A stretch of 64,000 bases of DNA from Larix kaempferi (GCA_027924585.1 BSBM01000179.1:16531001-16595000), one strand, 5' to 3'; shown: positions 24,971-37,240, counted from the first letter of the stretch. Translations and numbers: made by a program. Notes: generated by a model from the sequence alone, not told the origin.

Positions 24971-25480
24971 GCACAACCTGTTCCACGGCCACATAGTATC
25001 AACCTGATACTCACCATACATCATCCTGGTGTACACATGATCATCCTGATCATCATCACTGCAACATCCTGCTGCATGTCATCTGGAGCAACATCCTGAA
25101 GCTCGTCATCCATGATCATCCTGATCATACAATGCATCTACCTGATGCATACCAAGTATCTACCTGATACATATCATCATACATGATCCTCCTGATCATA
25201 CAATGCATCCACCTGATACAAATACAAATACATGATCCACCTGATCATACATGATACATATCAACATACATTATCTACCTGATCATACAATGTATCCACC
25301 TGATACATATACAGATACATGGTCCAAGCATCCAACATGATGCATACACAAAATACATACAAATGATCCAACCGATCATATCCAGCATCCAACATGATGC
25401 GTACATACATATAAACAATCCAACTGATCATATCTAGCATCCAACATGATGTATATACAGAGCAGTAACTGGCGCATCAT
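24970..25480 (-). repeat. GATCA-rich minisatellite in copia 3' non-coding region
   Basis: Alternating phrases such as CATCCTGATCATAC, CCACCTGATACATA and CATCCAACATGATGC. Many units contain the short palindrome TGATCA. It corresponds in reverse to 35336-35800 of the full copia element. Confidence 0.75.
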
Positions 25481-25595
25481 CCTGATGCTCATCATCCATG
25501 ATCCTCGTGATCATCATAGCATCGTCCTCTTCAGATCATCTCATCGTCCACGAAGCACAGCCCAGATGCACATCATCCAGCACTTACACCACCGA

Positions 25596-25745
25596 CATGG
25601 GAGAACACATCTACCACCATTTGGGGAAGGCTCCAGCCCTTACTTTTTCACCATGGGAGAACACATCTACCACCATTTGGGGAAGGCTCCAGCCCTTACT
25701 TTTTCACCATGGGAGAACACATCTACCACCATGTGAAAAATGGAT
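25596..25745 (+). repeat. 56-bp tandem repeat, 2.5 near-identical copies
   Basis: CATGGGAGAACACATCTACC starts at 25596, 25652 and 25708, an exact 56-bp period with almost no differences. This points to recent amplification inside an old, decayed element. Confidence 0.9.
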
Positions 25746-25839
25746 TAGCAATTACATCACGACCAAGGGAGAACACATCAACCACGTTAGAAAAGCTCAT
25801 GTGCATCTGCATCTTCCGGACTCATCACTTCCCTTTGGA

Positions 25840-26660
25840 AGGAACCTCGATCTGAAGTGCAACAAGCCTCTCTATGAAGTACTCAAACTGCACTCTGGCC
25901 AACGGCTTGGTCAATACATCTGCAACCTTCTCATATGTCGCAACATACTCTGCTTCAGTTGTACGCAGTTCTACGTAGGACTGCTTCCTGCTAAGCCAAG
26001 AGATTACACCTGATCCCTATCTACAACACTGCCTACCCAATCCGAATCAACATAACCCTGCAGGTTAAACTTTTGATTCGCATCATACTTGAGCCCATAA
26101 TCAACTGTACCCTTCAGGTACCTCAGAATATTCTTTACAACAACCAGGTGAACACCCCTCGGATCCGTCAGGAACTGGCTCAATGTGTTCACCGTAAAGC
26201 AAATATCTGGTCTAGTGTTCTTCAAGTACATAGAGGACCCAATCATCTGACGATACATAGTGACATCAACCGGATCAAATGAAGCAACACATAGAAACTT
26301 CAGGTTCGATGCCATAGGTGTGGCCATGGCCTTGCAGTCCATTGTCCCGAACCTCTTCAGGATCTCTACTGCATACTTCCCTTGTCCAAGGAAGATTCCA
26401 TCTACACTCTACCACAAATCCATGCCAAAAAAAAATAGTGCATCATCCCCAAGTTCTGCACATATATGACTCCCTGTCATGTGTCTCAAAACCAAGTGGC
26501 TACTCCACATACACTTCTTCTTCAACTACACCATTCAAGAAAGCTGTCTTGAAATCCATCTGGTGTATCTTCTATTTAATCACTTTTATATTTCTCTATG
26601 CTGCCATCTGCAACATGCTTGATCTTGATAGATCCATACGGAAGTTATAACAAACTTCCC
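25840..26660 (-). pseudogene. Copia RT/RNase H remnant
   Basis: Reading minus from about 26560: VEEEVYVE, a stop, PLGFE, DRESYMCR (RT), a deletion that removes the YVDD region, then MHYFF, GKYAVEILKRFG, then MDCKAMATP, MYRQMIGS, NTRPDICFTVNTLSQF and LRYLKGTVDYGL (26342-26004). The RNase H part has VDSDW, then TTEAEYVA fused by an internal deletion to ADVLTKPLARV. The section that normally spans the last catalytic residues is missing. It once converted the element RNA to DNA and is now non-functional. It resembles 34010-35232 throughout. Confidence 0.88.
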
Positions 26661-26668
26661 TTCAGGTT

Positions 26669-27398
26669 TGTTAACACCTAAAAAGTGCTCACTACCTCAT
26701 CTACCCCATTACATGACTCATTTGTCCATTTTCCTACCATATTTCCCTTAAAAACCCTGAAAATCCCTCTAAAAAGCCTCCAAAAGGCCACAAAACCATC
26801 AAAAAAGCCTCAAAAAGGCTAAAAACCCCTTTTCCTCCAAAAATATCCAAAATTCCTCTAAAAATAGCAAAAACCCTCTAAAGAGGGAATAAAAAATATA
26901 AAATAATGAGGAAAAAGGAGGAAAAAACCCTATACAGCTGACCTAAACCATTTGGTTTCCAAAACCATGGGCCAGCACTCCACCACCAAAAAACTATAAA
27001 TAGGTGATGGAGACCCCTCATTTCATATCCATAATCATAAGCACCCTTACTCTGCCAAAATAGCTCTTGAAACCCTAGCTCACCCTTGAGCTACTTTCAC
27101 CTTGAGAGCCCCTTTTGGCCCATTCCCACCATTGGAGAAAGAGAAGGAGCAAGTTGGAGCTTGGAGCAACCCTCTTGGGCCATTGCAAGAGCTTCACCAA
27201 CCTTCACATTGGAGGTAAAATTAATACAAAAACTATTTACATTATCTCTTGTCTTTTTATGTTTCATGCACTAGCTTAGTATAATCTTTCGTTTTGATAT
27301 CTTGTCTTTTAATTACTGTTAATTGAACTGCTACTAAGGAGTCCCTTCTCCTTAGTAGGTGCTCATTTGCACAAGCTAGGGTGAAAACCCTAGCTACA
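26669..27398 (+). mobile_element. Solo LTR nested in the truncated copia
   Basis: 730 bp, TGTTAACACC...CCCTAGCTACA, inserted within copia sequence that resumes on the far side. Flanking pentamers are AGGTT (26664-26668) and AGGTC (27399-27403), 4 of 5 alike. A good TATA box (ACTATAAATAG) is at about 26993-27003. No internal region; family not identified. Orientation is taken from the TATA box. Confidence 0.75.
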
Positions 27399-27954
27399 AG
27401 GTCTTGGGACTACATCCCAAACATCATTCTTCATGATTGATGGATCATGGCATTCTTCCCATATCCTGGGAACTTCAATATCTTCAATAGATAATTTTGT
27501 TGTTGAATAAATGTTGTAGTTCTTCTTTTGTAGTTGATGGCATACGATCTTTCCTACACAATAAGTTAAATTGCATGATTAGAAAACATCTCATAGTTTT
27601 TAGAACAAATTCTTACACATAAAGAAATATGTCATACAGTCATGCAATTATCTTAGCCAATGCTTCAATACAACATTTATCCATATCCCGTAACTTTCTA
27701 GATGCCTTCCAATCTCTACCAGAACATTGTTAAGAGGTGCACAACTCATAACATGTCAGCAAAGAGGTTTCATTCTAGATAAGTAGCAATGGAATGTTTT
27801 ACAGTGCCATAGGCCACTTACCCATGTATATTAGTAGTATACTGTTCATCAATGCAACTATGCATAATACACAACCTAATTCTAGGAACATAAGCATATA
27901 CATCATTGAATAACATTATGTAAGAAATGACAATTCAAATACTTATATTTGTTT
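27399..27954 (-). other. Degraded copia sequence and unassigned DNA
   Basis: The first 90 bp match, in reverse, the RT-proximal part of the full copia element around 33740-33800 (plus-strand words CATCCCAAACATCATTCTTCAT and CATGGCATTCTTCC). Nothing recognisable follows up to the integrase scrap. Confidence 0.5.
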
Positions 27955-28085
27955 GGTTGCTGGGTGGACTCCCTTTGAATCTTTGCAACTCCATTCTGAT
28001 GTGGATTGTGAGAAGTGGTCAACTCCCTTTGAATATCTGCAACCTTGCAGAAACTACTGAAGTGTGCTCCTTTGCTTTCTTGCAG
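27955..28085 (-). pseudogene. Copia integrase fragment
   Basis: The minus strand reads FCKVADIQRELTTSHNPHQNGVAKI. This corresponds to the copia integrase core end (GIKRELTAPYNPQQNGVAERKN at about 32968-33030 of the full element). The stretch containing the catalytic Glu is replaced, as AERKN has become AKIQR. Order and strand fit the truncated element to its left. Confidence 0.7.
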
Positions 28086-30006
28086 GAGCAACTGGAGTGA
28101 GCTCCCTCTTGATCTTTGCTTCCTGGATTACCTATCCTTGAACTTACATCCATCCTTAATCACTATGCATGCTTATTAGTATCATCATTGTGTTATCCTT
28201 GAGGTCTCATACATAACCACACATTTATTAGTATAATATTAATACTATCAAAACACAATAATCTTAAACATGTATAGTCATGATCATTCACAGATAATAA
28301 ACATTAGTATTCAAGGTTTCAGGGAAGTCTTCTTTTACTCATGCATATTCTTATTTGATCATAGGACTCTTATGATTAGTTAAATCATCAATTATGGTAA
28401 GAAACATAATATGCATACAGCCATGACTATTCAAACCTATTACTTCATGAATAATCATTATCAACAACACAACAGTATAAGATCCTAACACAAGGTAGGA
28501 TTCTAGCTTGATATAGGAAAAACATACCTGGATTAGCATGCTAGCTAGTTATGTCTAACATACTTGCATAATGTCTTTTGGTTCTCTTCAGTGACTTGTG
28601 CTAGTAACCTGCATGTCTCATAGGTTAACCATTGTAGTACCAAGTTATACATACCTCGAAAGTAGATCTTATATGTGATCCATGACAATGGATGAATCTT
28701 TGTCTTCATGTCACCATGATCATATGTTCTTGAAGGGATGTACAATTTTTATTATGAAAATATTAATATAAAATACAGCTAGCTATGGTTGAGGAAAGCA
28801 TTGAAGAGAACAAGGAACTATGGATTCACCAGTGAGAAGGAAAGGGGGATGTAGATAGACTAAGGGGGCTTATAACATGACTTTAGCCCAACCTTGAGCC
28901 GAAAATAGCTTTATTATATTTTAATCATTATTACCATTTTTACTAACCATAATCCTCAGTTGTGTGCAAAAAGGGAATTAGTGCATGGGTTGATGTGAGT
29001 CTTTTGGGAGACCATGAGTGGGTGAAGTTGGCCATGCAAGAAATTAGTGCATGGATTTTGACATGGTACTTTTGGGGAGATCACGTGTGGGTGAAGTTGG
29101 TCATGCAACATGCAAAAAGAATTCAAGATACATGGAAGCTATGAGGGGGTCAGTTTTGGACATGAATTATTTTTTTCTTTGCGGAGTGTGGGAGTTCTGA
29201 AATTAATCATTCAACTTTGATTAGGAATTGAATTTTGATATTTGTTGGGTGTTGACTTCCTTTCCATATTCATAAATGTTCCGCAAGTGAAACAACGAAC
29301 TGTGTATGAACCTTGGTGGAGTTTTTGGTGTTGGTTAACAGTGTGGTTATTTCATTGTTTTTCTTTTGGAAAAGAAATCAAGGAAGGAAATGTACTATTT
29401 GGTATGTAACTAGTTGGTGCCATATTCTTGAATTATTGAGAAAGAACCATGTTGTTTTTGTGTGGAAATGGTGAGTTCCAAATTTATGAAAGAAACCTAG
29501 TGAGGATTAACCTGTTCACCTATTTATTATCATTTGACAACCTTGAGTGTTCTTTCAGTGAATTCATAGTCCCAGCTTAGGGGTGGCACCTTGCTGAGAG
29601 ATTTATGAGCAAGGAATCCTATGGTTGGGTGGAGCATCCCTCACGCATAGCCAGTTGCTCCAACTGACAACTTTTCATATAAGTCATGCATTATAAGTCT
29701 TGCATGTGATAGTTAGCATGCATGGGTTTAATAAATGGATTATTCTTTGAAGAATGAAAATTCTTGTGTTAACTCAACTATTATGCAGAATTGTATGCCC
29801 TTGTTTAATTATTATTTCCATTTATGATTTTAATGATCTCTGAAGGATCTAGTTTATGAATTGTATTGAATATGAAGCTTGTGTTTTGGATATTAATGTG
29901 AATTCTTACGTATTTGTTTATTCACAGTCTCATGAATGCATATGTAACAAATGAATAAGAATGCATATGTAACAAAAGATCTGGACTTATAGTGTTAAAT
30001 GCAATG
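28086..30006. other. No recognisable gene; one short local duplication
   Basis: No retroelement domain or conserved ORF found. At 28975-29108 a segment of 65-69 bp is tandemly duplicated (GAATTAGTGCATGG ... GGTGAAGTTGGCCATGCAA), which explains the ORF at 28962-29144. This is the left flank of the copia insertion. Confidence 0.5.
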
Positions 30007-30011
30007 GTGTT

Positions 30012-30619
30012 TGTTGATGTATATGTAACTTCGGAATGTATTTCATCTGTGTATTTTATATATATTTATTGTACCCTTATAAGAGATGTGTTATTCCTCT
30101 ATAACGAAGTGTTGTCATGTGGATTGACAAGTGTCGCAAGTGTGTGTACTTGCCGATGGGTTATTAGACCACCATGTGTGTGGTTGGCCTTGAAATATAT
30201 ATATTATATTGTGGATGTATCTAGATAGACAAGTTGGCCCCATAAGGTCACTGGGAAAACAAGTTAAGTATAAATAGAGATCAGGAGATCTCTATTTGGA
30301 TCATTCGAAAACTCATATCTCTCTCACTCAGAAAGTGGCGCACTAGTGAGGAGGAGGATCATCTGCTACTAGGAGACTATCTCAAGTGTATTTTGGTTGT
30401 ACTTTGGTTGAGCCATTGCTCTCTCTATATCTAAGGAAGTTGTGGGGTTTTTCACCTTAGGGTTATCCCCACGGAAACTCTATGTCTCTTGTCTCTCATG
30501 CTTTTGATTCTTGTGATGCTTGTGATGCTTATTGTGATTGTTATGCATTGATATATTGTATGTGTTATTCTCTCAGTAAAGATCCAAGAGTATTGTGAAT
30601 TAATGCTCAAAATTTAACA
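30012..30619 (+). repeat. 5' LTR of full copia element
   Basis: 608 bp, TGTTGATG...AATTTAACA. TATAAATAG at 30269-30277 is the likely promoter core, with transcription starting a short way downstream. Confidence 0.97.
30269..30277 (+). promoter_or_regulatory. TATA box in copia 5' LTR
   Basis: TATAAATAG, conserved in the 3' LTR (36890-36898) and in the solo LTR near 49069. Conservation across copies supports a promoter role. Confidence 0.75.
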
Positions 30620-30631
30620 TGGTATCAGAGC
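30620..30631 (+). promoter_or_regulatory. Primer-binding site of copia element
   Basis: TGGTATCAGAGC, immediately after the CA of the 5' LTR; perfect initiator-Met type. Confidence 0.97.
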
Positions 30632-31174
30632 TAACCTGAGAAGAAAACATTTTGCAGTGACGGAAACTTGAGTTTCTTGTTTATTGGGTTTCTCTCCATA
30701 GATTTTGGAAAAGCAGTATAGTAGATTGACTCTACTCATCAAGGATAATCTATCTGTCCAATCAGAATTGAAGTCTGAGCATTTTCAGATTTGGCCCTAA
30801 AAATTAGGGTTTCCACAAAAACAGGCATGTCTGAAATATGAAGACATAGGTGGAAGCTCCTTGCAAAAATCAAAGTTTAGAGCTTTGAATTGAGATTTTT
30901 GGCTAGGTAGATCTTTGGGAAACTCAAACCCTAATTCAGGGCTCTCCCCAATGAACCCGGGAGGACAAAAAGGAAAATCTGAAGGGTAAAACTTTGTTGA
31001 TCTCAAATTCTGAATACACCAGGCTGATCAGCTCATTAAGGCGCATCTTTCTATCATTTCAGAAATTTGAAATTCACATTTTGAATTTTTAGGGTTTTTC
31101 CAACAAACCCTAATCTAGGACTAGATCCAGTTTTCGACATTTCAAGTGGTAAGACCTAAATCTTTTCTATTTCC
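30632..31174 (+). other. Copia 5' untranslated leader
   Basis: 543 bp between primer site and gag ATG with stops in all frames; no ORF of note on the sense strand. Confidence 0.8.
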
Positions 31175-34100
31175 ATGTCTCACCACACCATGCTTGAGGA
31201 TAAGCTTGAAGGGGCTGATAACTTCCGAGCTTGGAAGTATAGGATTGGGTTAATCCTAGAAGAGAATGAGTTGGACTCATATATAAAAGAAGACATCCCT
31301 ATCCCAGAGGATGAAGAGGCTAAGGTATTGCATAAGAAGAACTTGGTCAATGCAAAGAGAATCATTGTTGATTCTATCAAATACCATCTCATACCCCATG
31401 TGTCTTATCTAAAGACACCCAAGGCTATGTTTGACTCTTTGACCAAGCTATTTGAAGGAAAGAACATAAATCGGAAGATGACCCTGCGGAATCAATTGAA
31501 AGGGGTCAAGATGTTGAATGGAGAAACCATTCAATCCTATTTCTCCAAGGTCTCTTAGATCAAGGAACAACTTGAAGATGTAGATGAAATGGTGGAGAAT
31601 GGTGAAATTGTTATGACTACTTTGAATGGCCTACCTAGGTCATGGGACTCTTTTATCCAGGGGATCTGTGCCAGAAAGAAGTTAATCTCCTTCAGCAAAT
31701 TATGGGAGGAATGTTCTCAAGAAGAAGCAAGGCTTGTGTCAAGAGAAGAGAAGATGGGAAATGAAGATCAAGCTCTCACAGCTCACACTAATAAGGTCAA
31801 GTTCAAGAGGGAGCCATCCCATCACAAGAAGAAATCTTCTCATCATTTTCACAAAGACAAGAAAGATCTAAGGTGTTTCACTTGTAATGAGAAGGGTCAC
31901 TTTGCTTCAGAATGTCCCAAGAACAAAAGGGACAACCACAACAACAACAACTCTAGTAAGAAGAAGAAGGGTAACAAAAGAAGGTACCATGCTCATGCTG
32001 CCGAAGATGATGAACCTCCAAAGAAGAAGGCTAGGGCAGAAAGTGATGAGAGTAATGATGACTCATCAAGTGAAGAAGAGTATGTTCTAATATCTGCTCT
32101 CATAGGTACTATCTCCCATGGTTGTAATGATTGGTTGATTGATAGTGGGGATTCCAAACACATGACTGGGTTTAAGGAATCTTTTGTGAATCTATCTGAA
32201 CATGAATCACCCCATAATGTGAAACTTGGGGATGATTATCAATACCCAATCAAGGGAAGTGGTGAAGCCTCCTACAACCTAGATTCTAGAAAATCTTTGA
32301 AGATGAAAGAAGTCCTTTATGTACCTGGGCTCAAGAAGAACTTACTCTCCATCTCTACATTGGATGCAAAAGGTATGAGGGTTGCATTTGTGGATGGAAA
32401 AGTCCTAATGTGGCCAAAGGGAAAGACCATAGATGATGCAGTTGTGATTGGAGAGCAAGAGGGAGGTTTGTATAAATTAAAAGGACAACCTGAACATGCC
32501 ATGGTGCATGAATCCATGGAGCCAAGTGAACTTTGGCATAGAAGACTTGCTCATATGCACTATAGGGCACTTCCAATTGCAAGCAAGGCTGTAGAGATTC
32601 TTCCTTAAATCAAGACCAAACATGAAGGTGTTTGCAAAGGATGTGCAAGAGGTAAGAATATTAAGAAGGCTTTCCCAAGCAGTGAAAGCAAGGCAAAAGA
32701 TATCCTGGAAATCATCCACTCAGATGTATGTGGTCCTATGTCATCCAGTTCTCTAAGTGGGTATGTTTACTATGTCTCATTTATTGATGACTTCTCCAGG
32801 AATACTTGGGTGTACTTCTTGAAGAACAAAGATGAGGTGTTTGATAAGTTCAAGGAATTCAAAACCTTGATGGAGAATCAAACTGATAAGAAGATCAAAA
32901 CATTTAGTTCCAACAATGGTGGAGAATTCATCTCAGGTGACTTCAAGAAGCTTTGTAGTGATTCAGGGATTAAGAGGGAGTTGACTGCTCCTTATAATCC
33001 TCAACAGAATGGAGTTGCAGAAAGGAAAAACAGAACAATCATGGAAGCAGCAAGGGCAATGCTGCATGACCAGGATCTACCTATGCGTCTATGGGAAGAA
33101 GCAGCTAGAATAGTTGTATATGTGCAAAACAAAACACCTCACAAGATATTAGACAACAAGACACTAGAAGGGGTATTTTCTGGTAAGAAACCTGAAGTCA
33201 GCCATCTTAGAATATTTGGTTGTCCAGTATACACTTATGTCCCAAAGGAAAAGAGGACCAAACTAGATCCTTCAGGAAAGAAGGGTATCTTTGTGGGTTG
33301 CAGTGAAAGCTCGAAGGCTTACAGAATATACTTTCCAGGGTTCAAGAAGATTGATGTCAGCAGGGATGTAATATTTGATGAAAACTCAGCATTCATCAAA
33401 TCAAGGAAGGAACCTATCGAAGTTTATGAAGAACCTAAGGAAACTAGATTTCAAGACACTACCATGACTGAAGCAATTATAGAAGTTGTTCGTGAGTTTG
33501 AAGATCCGCAAGAACCTGTAGATCCACCCCATGAGGATAACTCTCACAAGATGAAACCTGCATGGGCTAGAGAGCTTATTCAATATGCATAAAGATTTGG
33601 CATTCCAGAAGAAGAAAACAGAGCAAAGAAGAGAACCAGATCACATACCAGCTATGTTGCTTTACTCTGTGACATTATGAACAAAGAACCTTCCAGTTAT
33701 GAAGAAGCAGCGAAAAAGAAAGAATGGAAGGATGCCATGGTTGAGGAATACCAATCAATAATGAAGAATGATGTTTGGGATGTTGTCCCAACACCTAAAG
33801 AGAAGTCTATTGTGAATTCCAAATGGATCTACAAAATAAAGCATGTTGCAGATGGCAGTGTAGAGAAATACAAAGCAAGATTCGTAGCTCGTGGCTTCTC
33901 TCAGAAAGAGGGAATAGATTATGAAGAAACTTTTGCACCTGTAGCCAGGTATACTTCCATCAGAACAGTACTTGCCCTGGCTGCAGGAATGAAATGAAAA
34001 ATACACCAGATGGATGTCAAGACTACTTTGTTGAATGGTGTAGTTGAAGAGGAAGTATATGTGGAGCAGCCACTCAGTTTTGAAATACCTGACAGGGAGT

Positions 34101-35232
34101 CATATGTGTGCAGATTGAAGAAAGCTTTGTATGGCTTGAAACAAGCTCCCAGAACCTGGTATGGTAGGATGGACAATTTCCTATCTAGTTTGGGATTTAC
34201 CAAGAGTAAAGCGGATTCCAACCTCTACTACAAGGTTGAGGAAGGGAATCCTGAGATTCTTCTCCTGTATGTGGATAACTTATTTGTAACAGGAGATGAC
34301 AGACTGATTGCAGATACTAAGAGGAAGCTTGATGCTGAGTTCGATAGGAAAGATTTGTGAATGATGCATTATTTCCTAGGTATGGAGGTGTGGCAGAATT
34401 CAGGTGGGATCTTCCTTGGTCCAGGGAAGTACACAGTAGATATCCTGAAGAGATTTGGGATGATGGATATTGCAAGGCCATGGCCACACCCATGGCATCG
34501 AATCTAAAGCTTCTATGTGATGCTTCATCTGAGCCAGTTGATGTCTCTATGTATCGTCAGATGATTGGGTCCTTGATGTACTTGACAAACACAAGACCAG
34601 ATATTTGCTTTGTTGTGAACACATTGAGCCAATTCCTGATGGATCCAAGGAGTGTTCACCTGGTTGCTGTAAAGCATGTTCTGAGGTACCTGAAGGGTAC
34701 AGTGGATTATGGGCTCAAGTATGAAGCGAATCAAAAGTTTAACCTGTAGGGTTATGTTGATTCAGATTGGGCTGGAAGTGCTGCAGATAGGAAGAGCACA
34801 TCTGGGTGTTGCTTCAGTATGGGATCAGGTGTGATCTCTTGGTTTAGCAGGAAGCAGTCCTGCGTAGCACTGAGTACAGCTGAGGCAGAGTTTGTTGCAG
34901 CCTGTTTAGCTGGTTGTGAGGCAGTATGGCTACGGAAGGTACTGTCTGAGTTATTTGATCTCCCATTGGATGCTACTGGTATATTTTTCAATAACCAGAG
35001 TTGTGTGAAGCTGACTGAGAACCCAATGTCTCATGACAGGTCGAAACACATAGAGATCAAATATCACCATATCAGGGATATGGTGCAGAGAGGAGCTGTG
35101 AAGCTCCTATATGTTGCGATGGACAAGGAGATTGCAGATGTGCTGACGAAGCCACTAGCCAGGGTGAAGTTTGAGTACTTCAGGGAGAGGCTTGGTGTTC
35201 TTCAGATCGACGACACTTCGAGGAAGAAGTGA
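31175..35232 (+). pseudogene. Copia gag-pol polyprotein, inactivated
   Basis: One frame runs from ATG 31175 (MSHHTMLEDKLEG) to about 34470 with in-frame stops ending at 31558, 32608, 33592, 33997 and 34360. A shift of about 2 bp then moves RNase H to another frame with a further stop at 34749. Domains: gag (31175-31860); zinc knuckle CFTCNEKGHFASEC (about 31878-31919); protease WLIDSGDSKHM (about 32130); pre-integrase HRRLAH; integrase SFIDDFSR, SSNNGGEF, NPQQNGVAERKN; RT KWIYKIKH, ARFVARGF, ALYGLKQAPR, YVDNLFVTG; RNase H SDWAGS, STAEAEF, DVLTKPL. Catalytic Asp is replaced by Asn in integrase (32912-32914) and in RT YVDD (34277-34279). The element cannot move by itself. Confidence 0.97.
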
Positions 35233-35335
35233 TGGACACATTTGCTGAAGCCATTCCAAGCATGTTGGAAGGAGGATCCTTCACATGGCTGTGGATGTAA
35301 GCACTAGATGATGAGTATTAGGACGATGCTCCAGT

Positions 35336-35800
35336 TACTGTTTTGTATATGCATCATGCTGGATGCTGGATATGATCAGTTGGATCATTTATATTTGTAT
35401 GTATGTACGCATCGTGTTGATGCTGGATATGATTAGTTGGATCATTTGTATTTGTATGTATGTACGCATTGTGTTGATGTTGGATATGATCAGTTGGATC
35501 ATTTATGTATGTATGCATCATGTTGGATGCTGGATATGATCAAGTGGATCATGTATTTGTAATTGTATCAGGTGGATACATTGTATGATCAGGTGGATCA
35601 TGTATGATGATATGTATCAGGTAGATACTTGGTATGCATTAGGTGGATGCATTGTATGATCAGGATGATCATGATGATGAGCTTCAGGATGTTGCTCCAG
35701 ATGATATGTACCAGGATGGTACAGTGATGATGATCAGTATGATCATGGGCATCAGGATGATGCCTCATGTGATGATGATCCGTTGGATCATGAGTATGAG
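35336..35800 (+). repeat. GATCA-rich minisatellite after copia RNase H
   Basis: GGATATGATCA/TTAG recurs at 35368, 35424, 35482 and 35532 (spacing 56, 58, 50), followed by looser CAGGTGGATCATGTATGATG-type units. Many units are built around TGATCA. The truncated copia copy has the same kind of tract at 24970-25480. Confidence 0.8.
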
Positions 35801-35859
35801 GTTGATACTTGGAGGTCAGAGATGATATGTGGCAGGTTGTGCAAATAGCATGTAATCAG

Positions 35860-36400
35860 TCTTGGGAGATCTTGCCGGTCATGCTGCGGTACATAAATGT
35901 TCCTGGGGTACTCTTTCTGGTATTGCTATGTAGTATGTAATCAGTCCTCAGATATCCGATAGGTTGAGCTGTGTGCTTGTAATCAGTCCTGGGATGACAA
36001 ATTACTATGGAGACATGTAATTAGTCCTGGAGATCTGAGAGGTTGAGCTGTGTGCTCGTAATTAGTCCTGGGATGCTCTTTAGAGATCTTGTCGGTCATG
36101 CTGCGGCACATAAATGTTCCTGGGATGCTCTTTAAAGGTTTTGTCTATCCACATGTAATCAGTCCTAGAGATCCAAGAGGTTGAGCTGTCTACTCATAAT
36201 AAGTCCTGGGATTCTCTTTAGAGATCTTGCCGGTCGTGCTGCGGCACATAAATGTTCCTGGGATGCTCTTTAAAGGTATTTTGGAGGAGATGCATGTAAT
36301 CAGTCCTGGGAGATCTTGCCGGTCATGCTTAGGCACATAAATGTTCCTGGTATACTCTTTCCGGTATTGCATCCGCACATAAAATTAGTCCTAAGAGGCC
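35860..36400 (+). repeat. Minisatellite near copia 3' LTR
   Basis: Phrases ATGTAATCAGTCCTGGGA, TCTTGCCGGTCATGCTGCGG, CACATAAATGTTCCTGGGAT and CTCTTTAAAGG recur about six times in shuffled order. The reverse counterpart is 24400-24970. Confidence 0.8.
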
Positions 36401-36620
36401 ACCTCTATCAGACCGTTTGCACAGATGATGAAGACCTGCAGGTGGTGGGCCTACATCCAGTATGAAAAAGGACTGGCTCTGTAGAACTTCCTATGACGAG
36501 TAGAGTTAGAGATTGGTTGAGATAGTAGCAGCAATGACAATGATGATGACGATGCATCGATCACAATGATCTCAAGAAGAAGACTTGTCTAGCAGAACTG
36601 TGTCGAGAAATACCTTCCTA

Positions 36621-36632
36621 GTTAAGAGGGAG
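36621..36632 (+). promoter_or_regulatory. Polypurine tract of copia element
   Basis: GTTAAGAGGGAG directly before the 3' LTR TG; conserved at 24142-24153 in the truncated copy. Confidence 0.9.
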
Positions 36633-37240
36633 TGTTGATGTATATGTAACTTCGGAATGTATTTCATCTGTGTATTTTATATATATTTATTGTACCCTTA
36701 TAAGAGATGTGTTATTCATCTATAAGGAAGTTTCGTCATGTGGATTGACAAGTGTCGCAAGTGTGTGTACTTGCCGATGGGTTATTAGACCACCATGTGT
36801 GGGGTTGGCCTTGAAATAAATATATTATATTGTGGATGTATCTAGATAGACAAGTCGGCCCCGTAAGGTCACTGGGAAAACAGGTTAAGTATAAATAGAG
36901 ATAAGGAGATCTCTATTTGGATCATTCGAAAAGTCATATCTCTCTCACTCAGAAAGTGGCGCACTAGTGAGGAGGAGGATCATATGCTACTAGGAGACTA
37001 TCTCAAGTGTATTTTGGTTGTACTTTGGTTGAGCCATTGCTCTCTCTATCTCTGAGGAAGTTGTGGGGTTTTTCACCTTAGGGTTTTCCCCACAGAAACT
37101 CTGTGTCTCTTGTCTCTCATGCTTTTGATTCTTGTGATGCTTGTCATGCTTATTGTGATTGTTATGCATTGATATACTGTATATGTTATTCTCTCAGTAA
37201 AGATACAAAAGTATTGTGAATTAATTCTCAAAATTTAACA
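36633..37240 (+). repeat. 3' LTR of full copia element
   Basis: 608 bp, same length as the 5' LTR, no net indel, about 23 substitutions by eye. It is followed by the target duplication GTGTT at 37241-37245. Confidence 0.97.

Larger units (their letters stand above)
23452..28085 (-). mobile_element. Truncated Ty1/copia element, minus strand
   Basis: From the right on the minus strand: an integrase scrap (27955-28085), RT pieces, RNase H (25840-26660), a long non-coding tract with minisatellites (24160-25745), a polypurine tract (24142-24153, GTTAAGAGGGAG on the minus strand) and the 3' LTR (23452-24141). The same family as the full element at 30012-37240. No 5' LTR, primer site or gag is visible to the right. 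A solo LTR of another family (26669-27398) sits inside it; the flanking copia sequence (ACATCCCAAACATCATTC) resumes at about 27410. Confidence 0.85.
30012..37240 (+). mobile_element. Full-length Ty1/copia retrotransposon (coding-dead)
   Basis: 7229 bp with 608-bp LTRs at both ends (30012-30619; 36633-37240), perfect GTGTT duplications (30007-30011; 37241-37245), primer site TGGTATCAGAGC directly after the 5' LTR, and polypurine tract GTTAAGAGGGAG before the 3' LTR. Coding order is gag, protease, integrase, RT, RNase H, the copia order. About 1.4 kb of non-coding, repeat-rich DNA separates RNase H from the 3' LTR. I count about 23 LTR mismatches (near 4 percent), so it is not recent. Confidence 0.98.
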
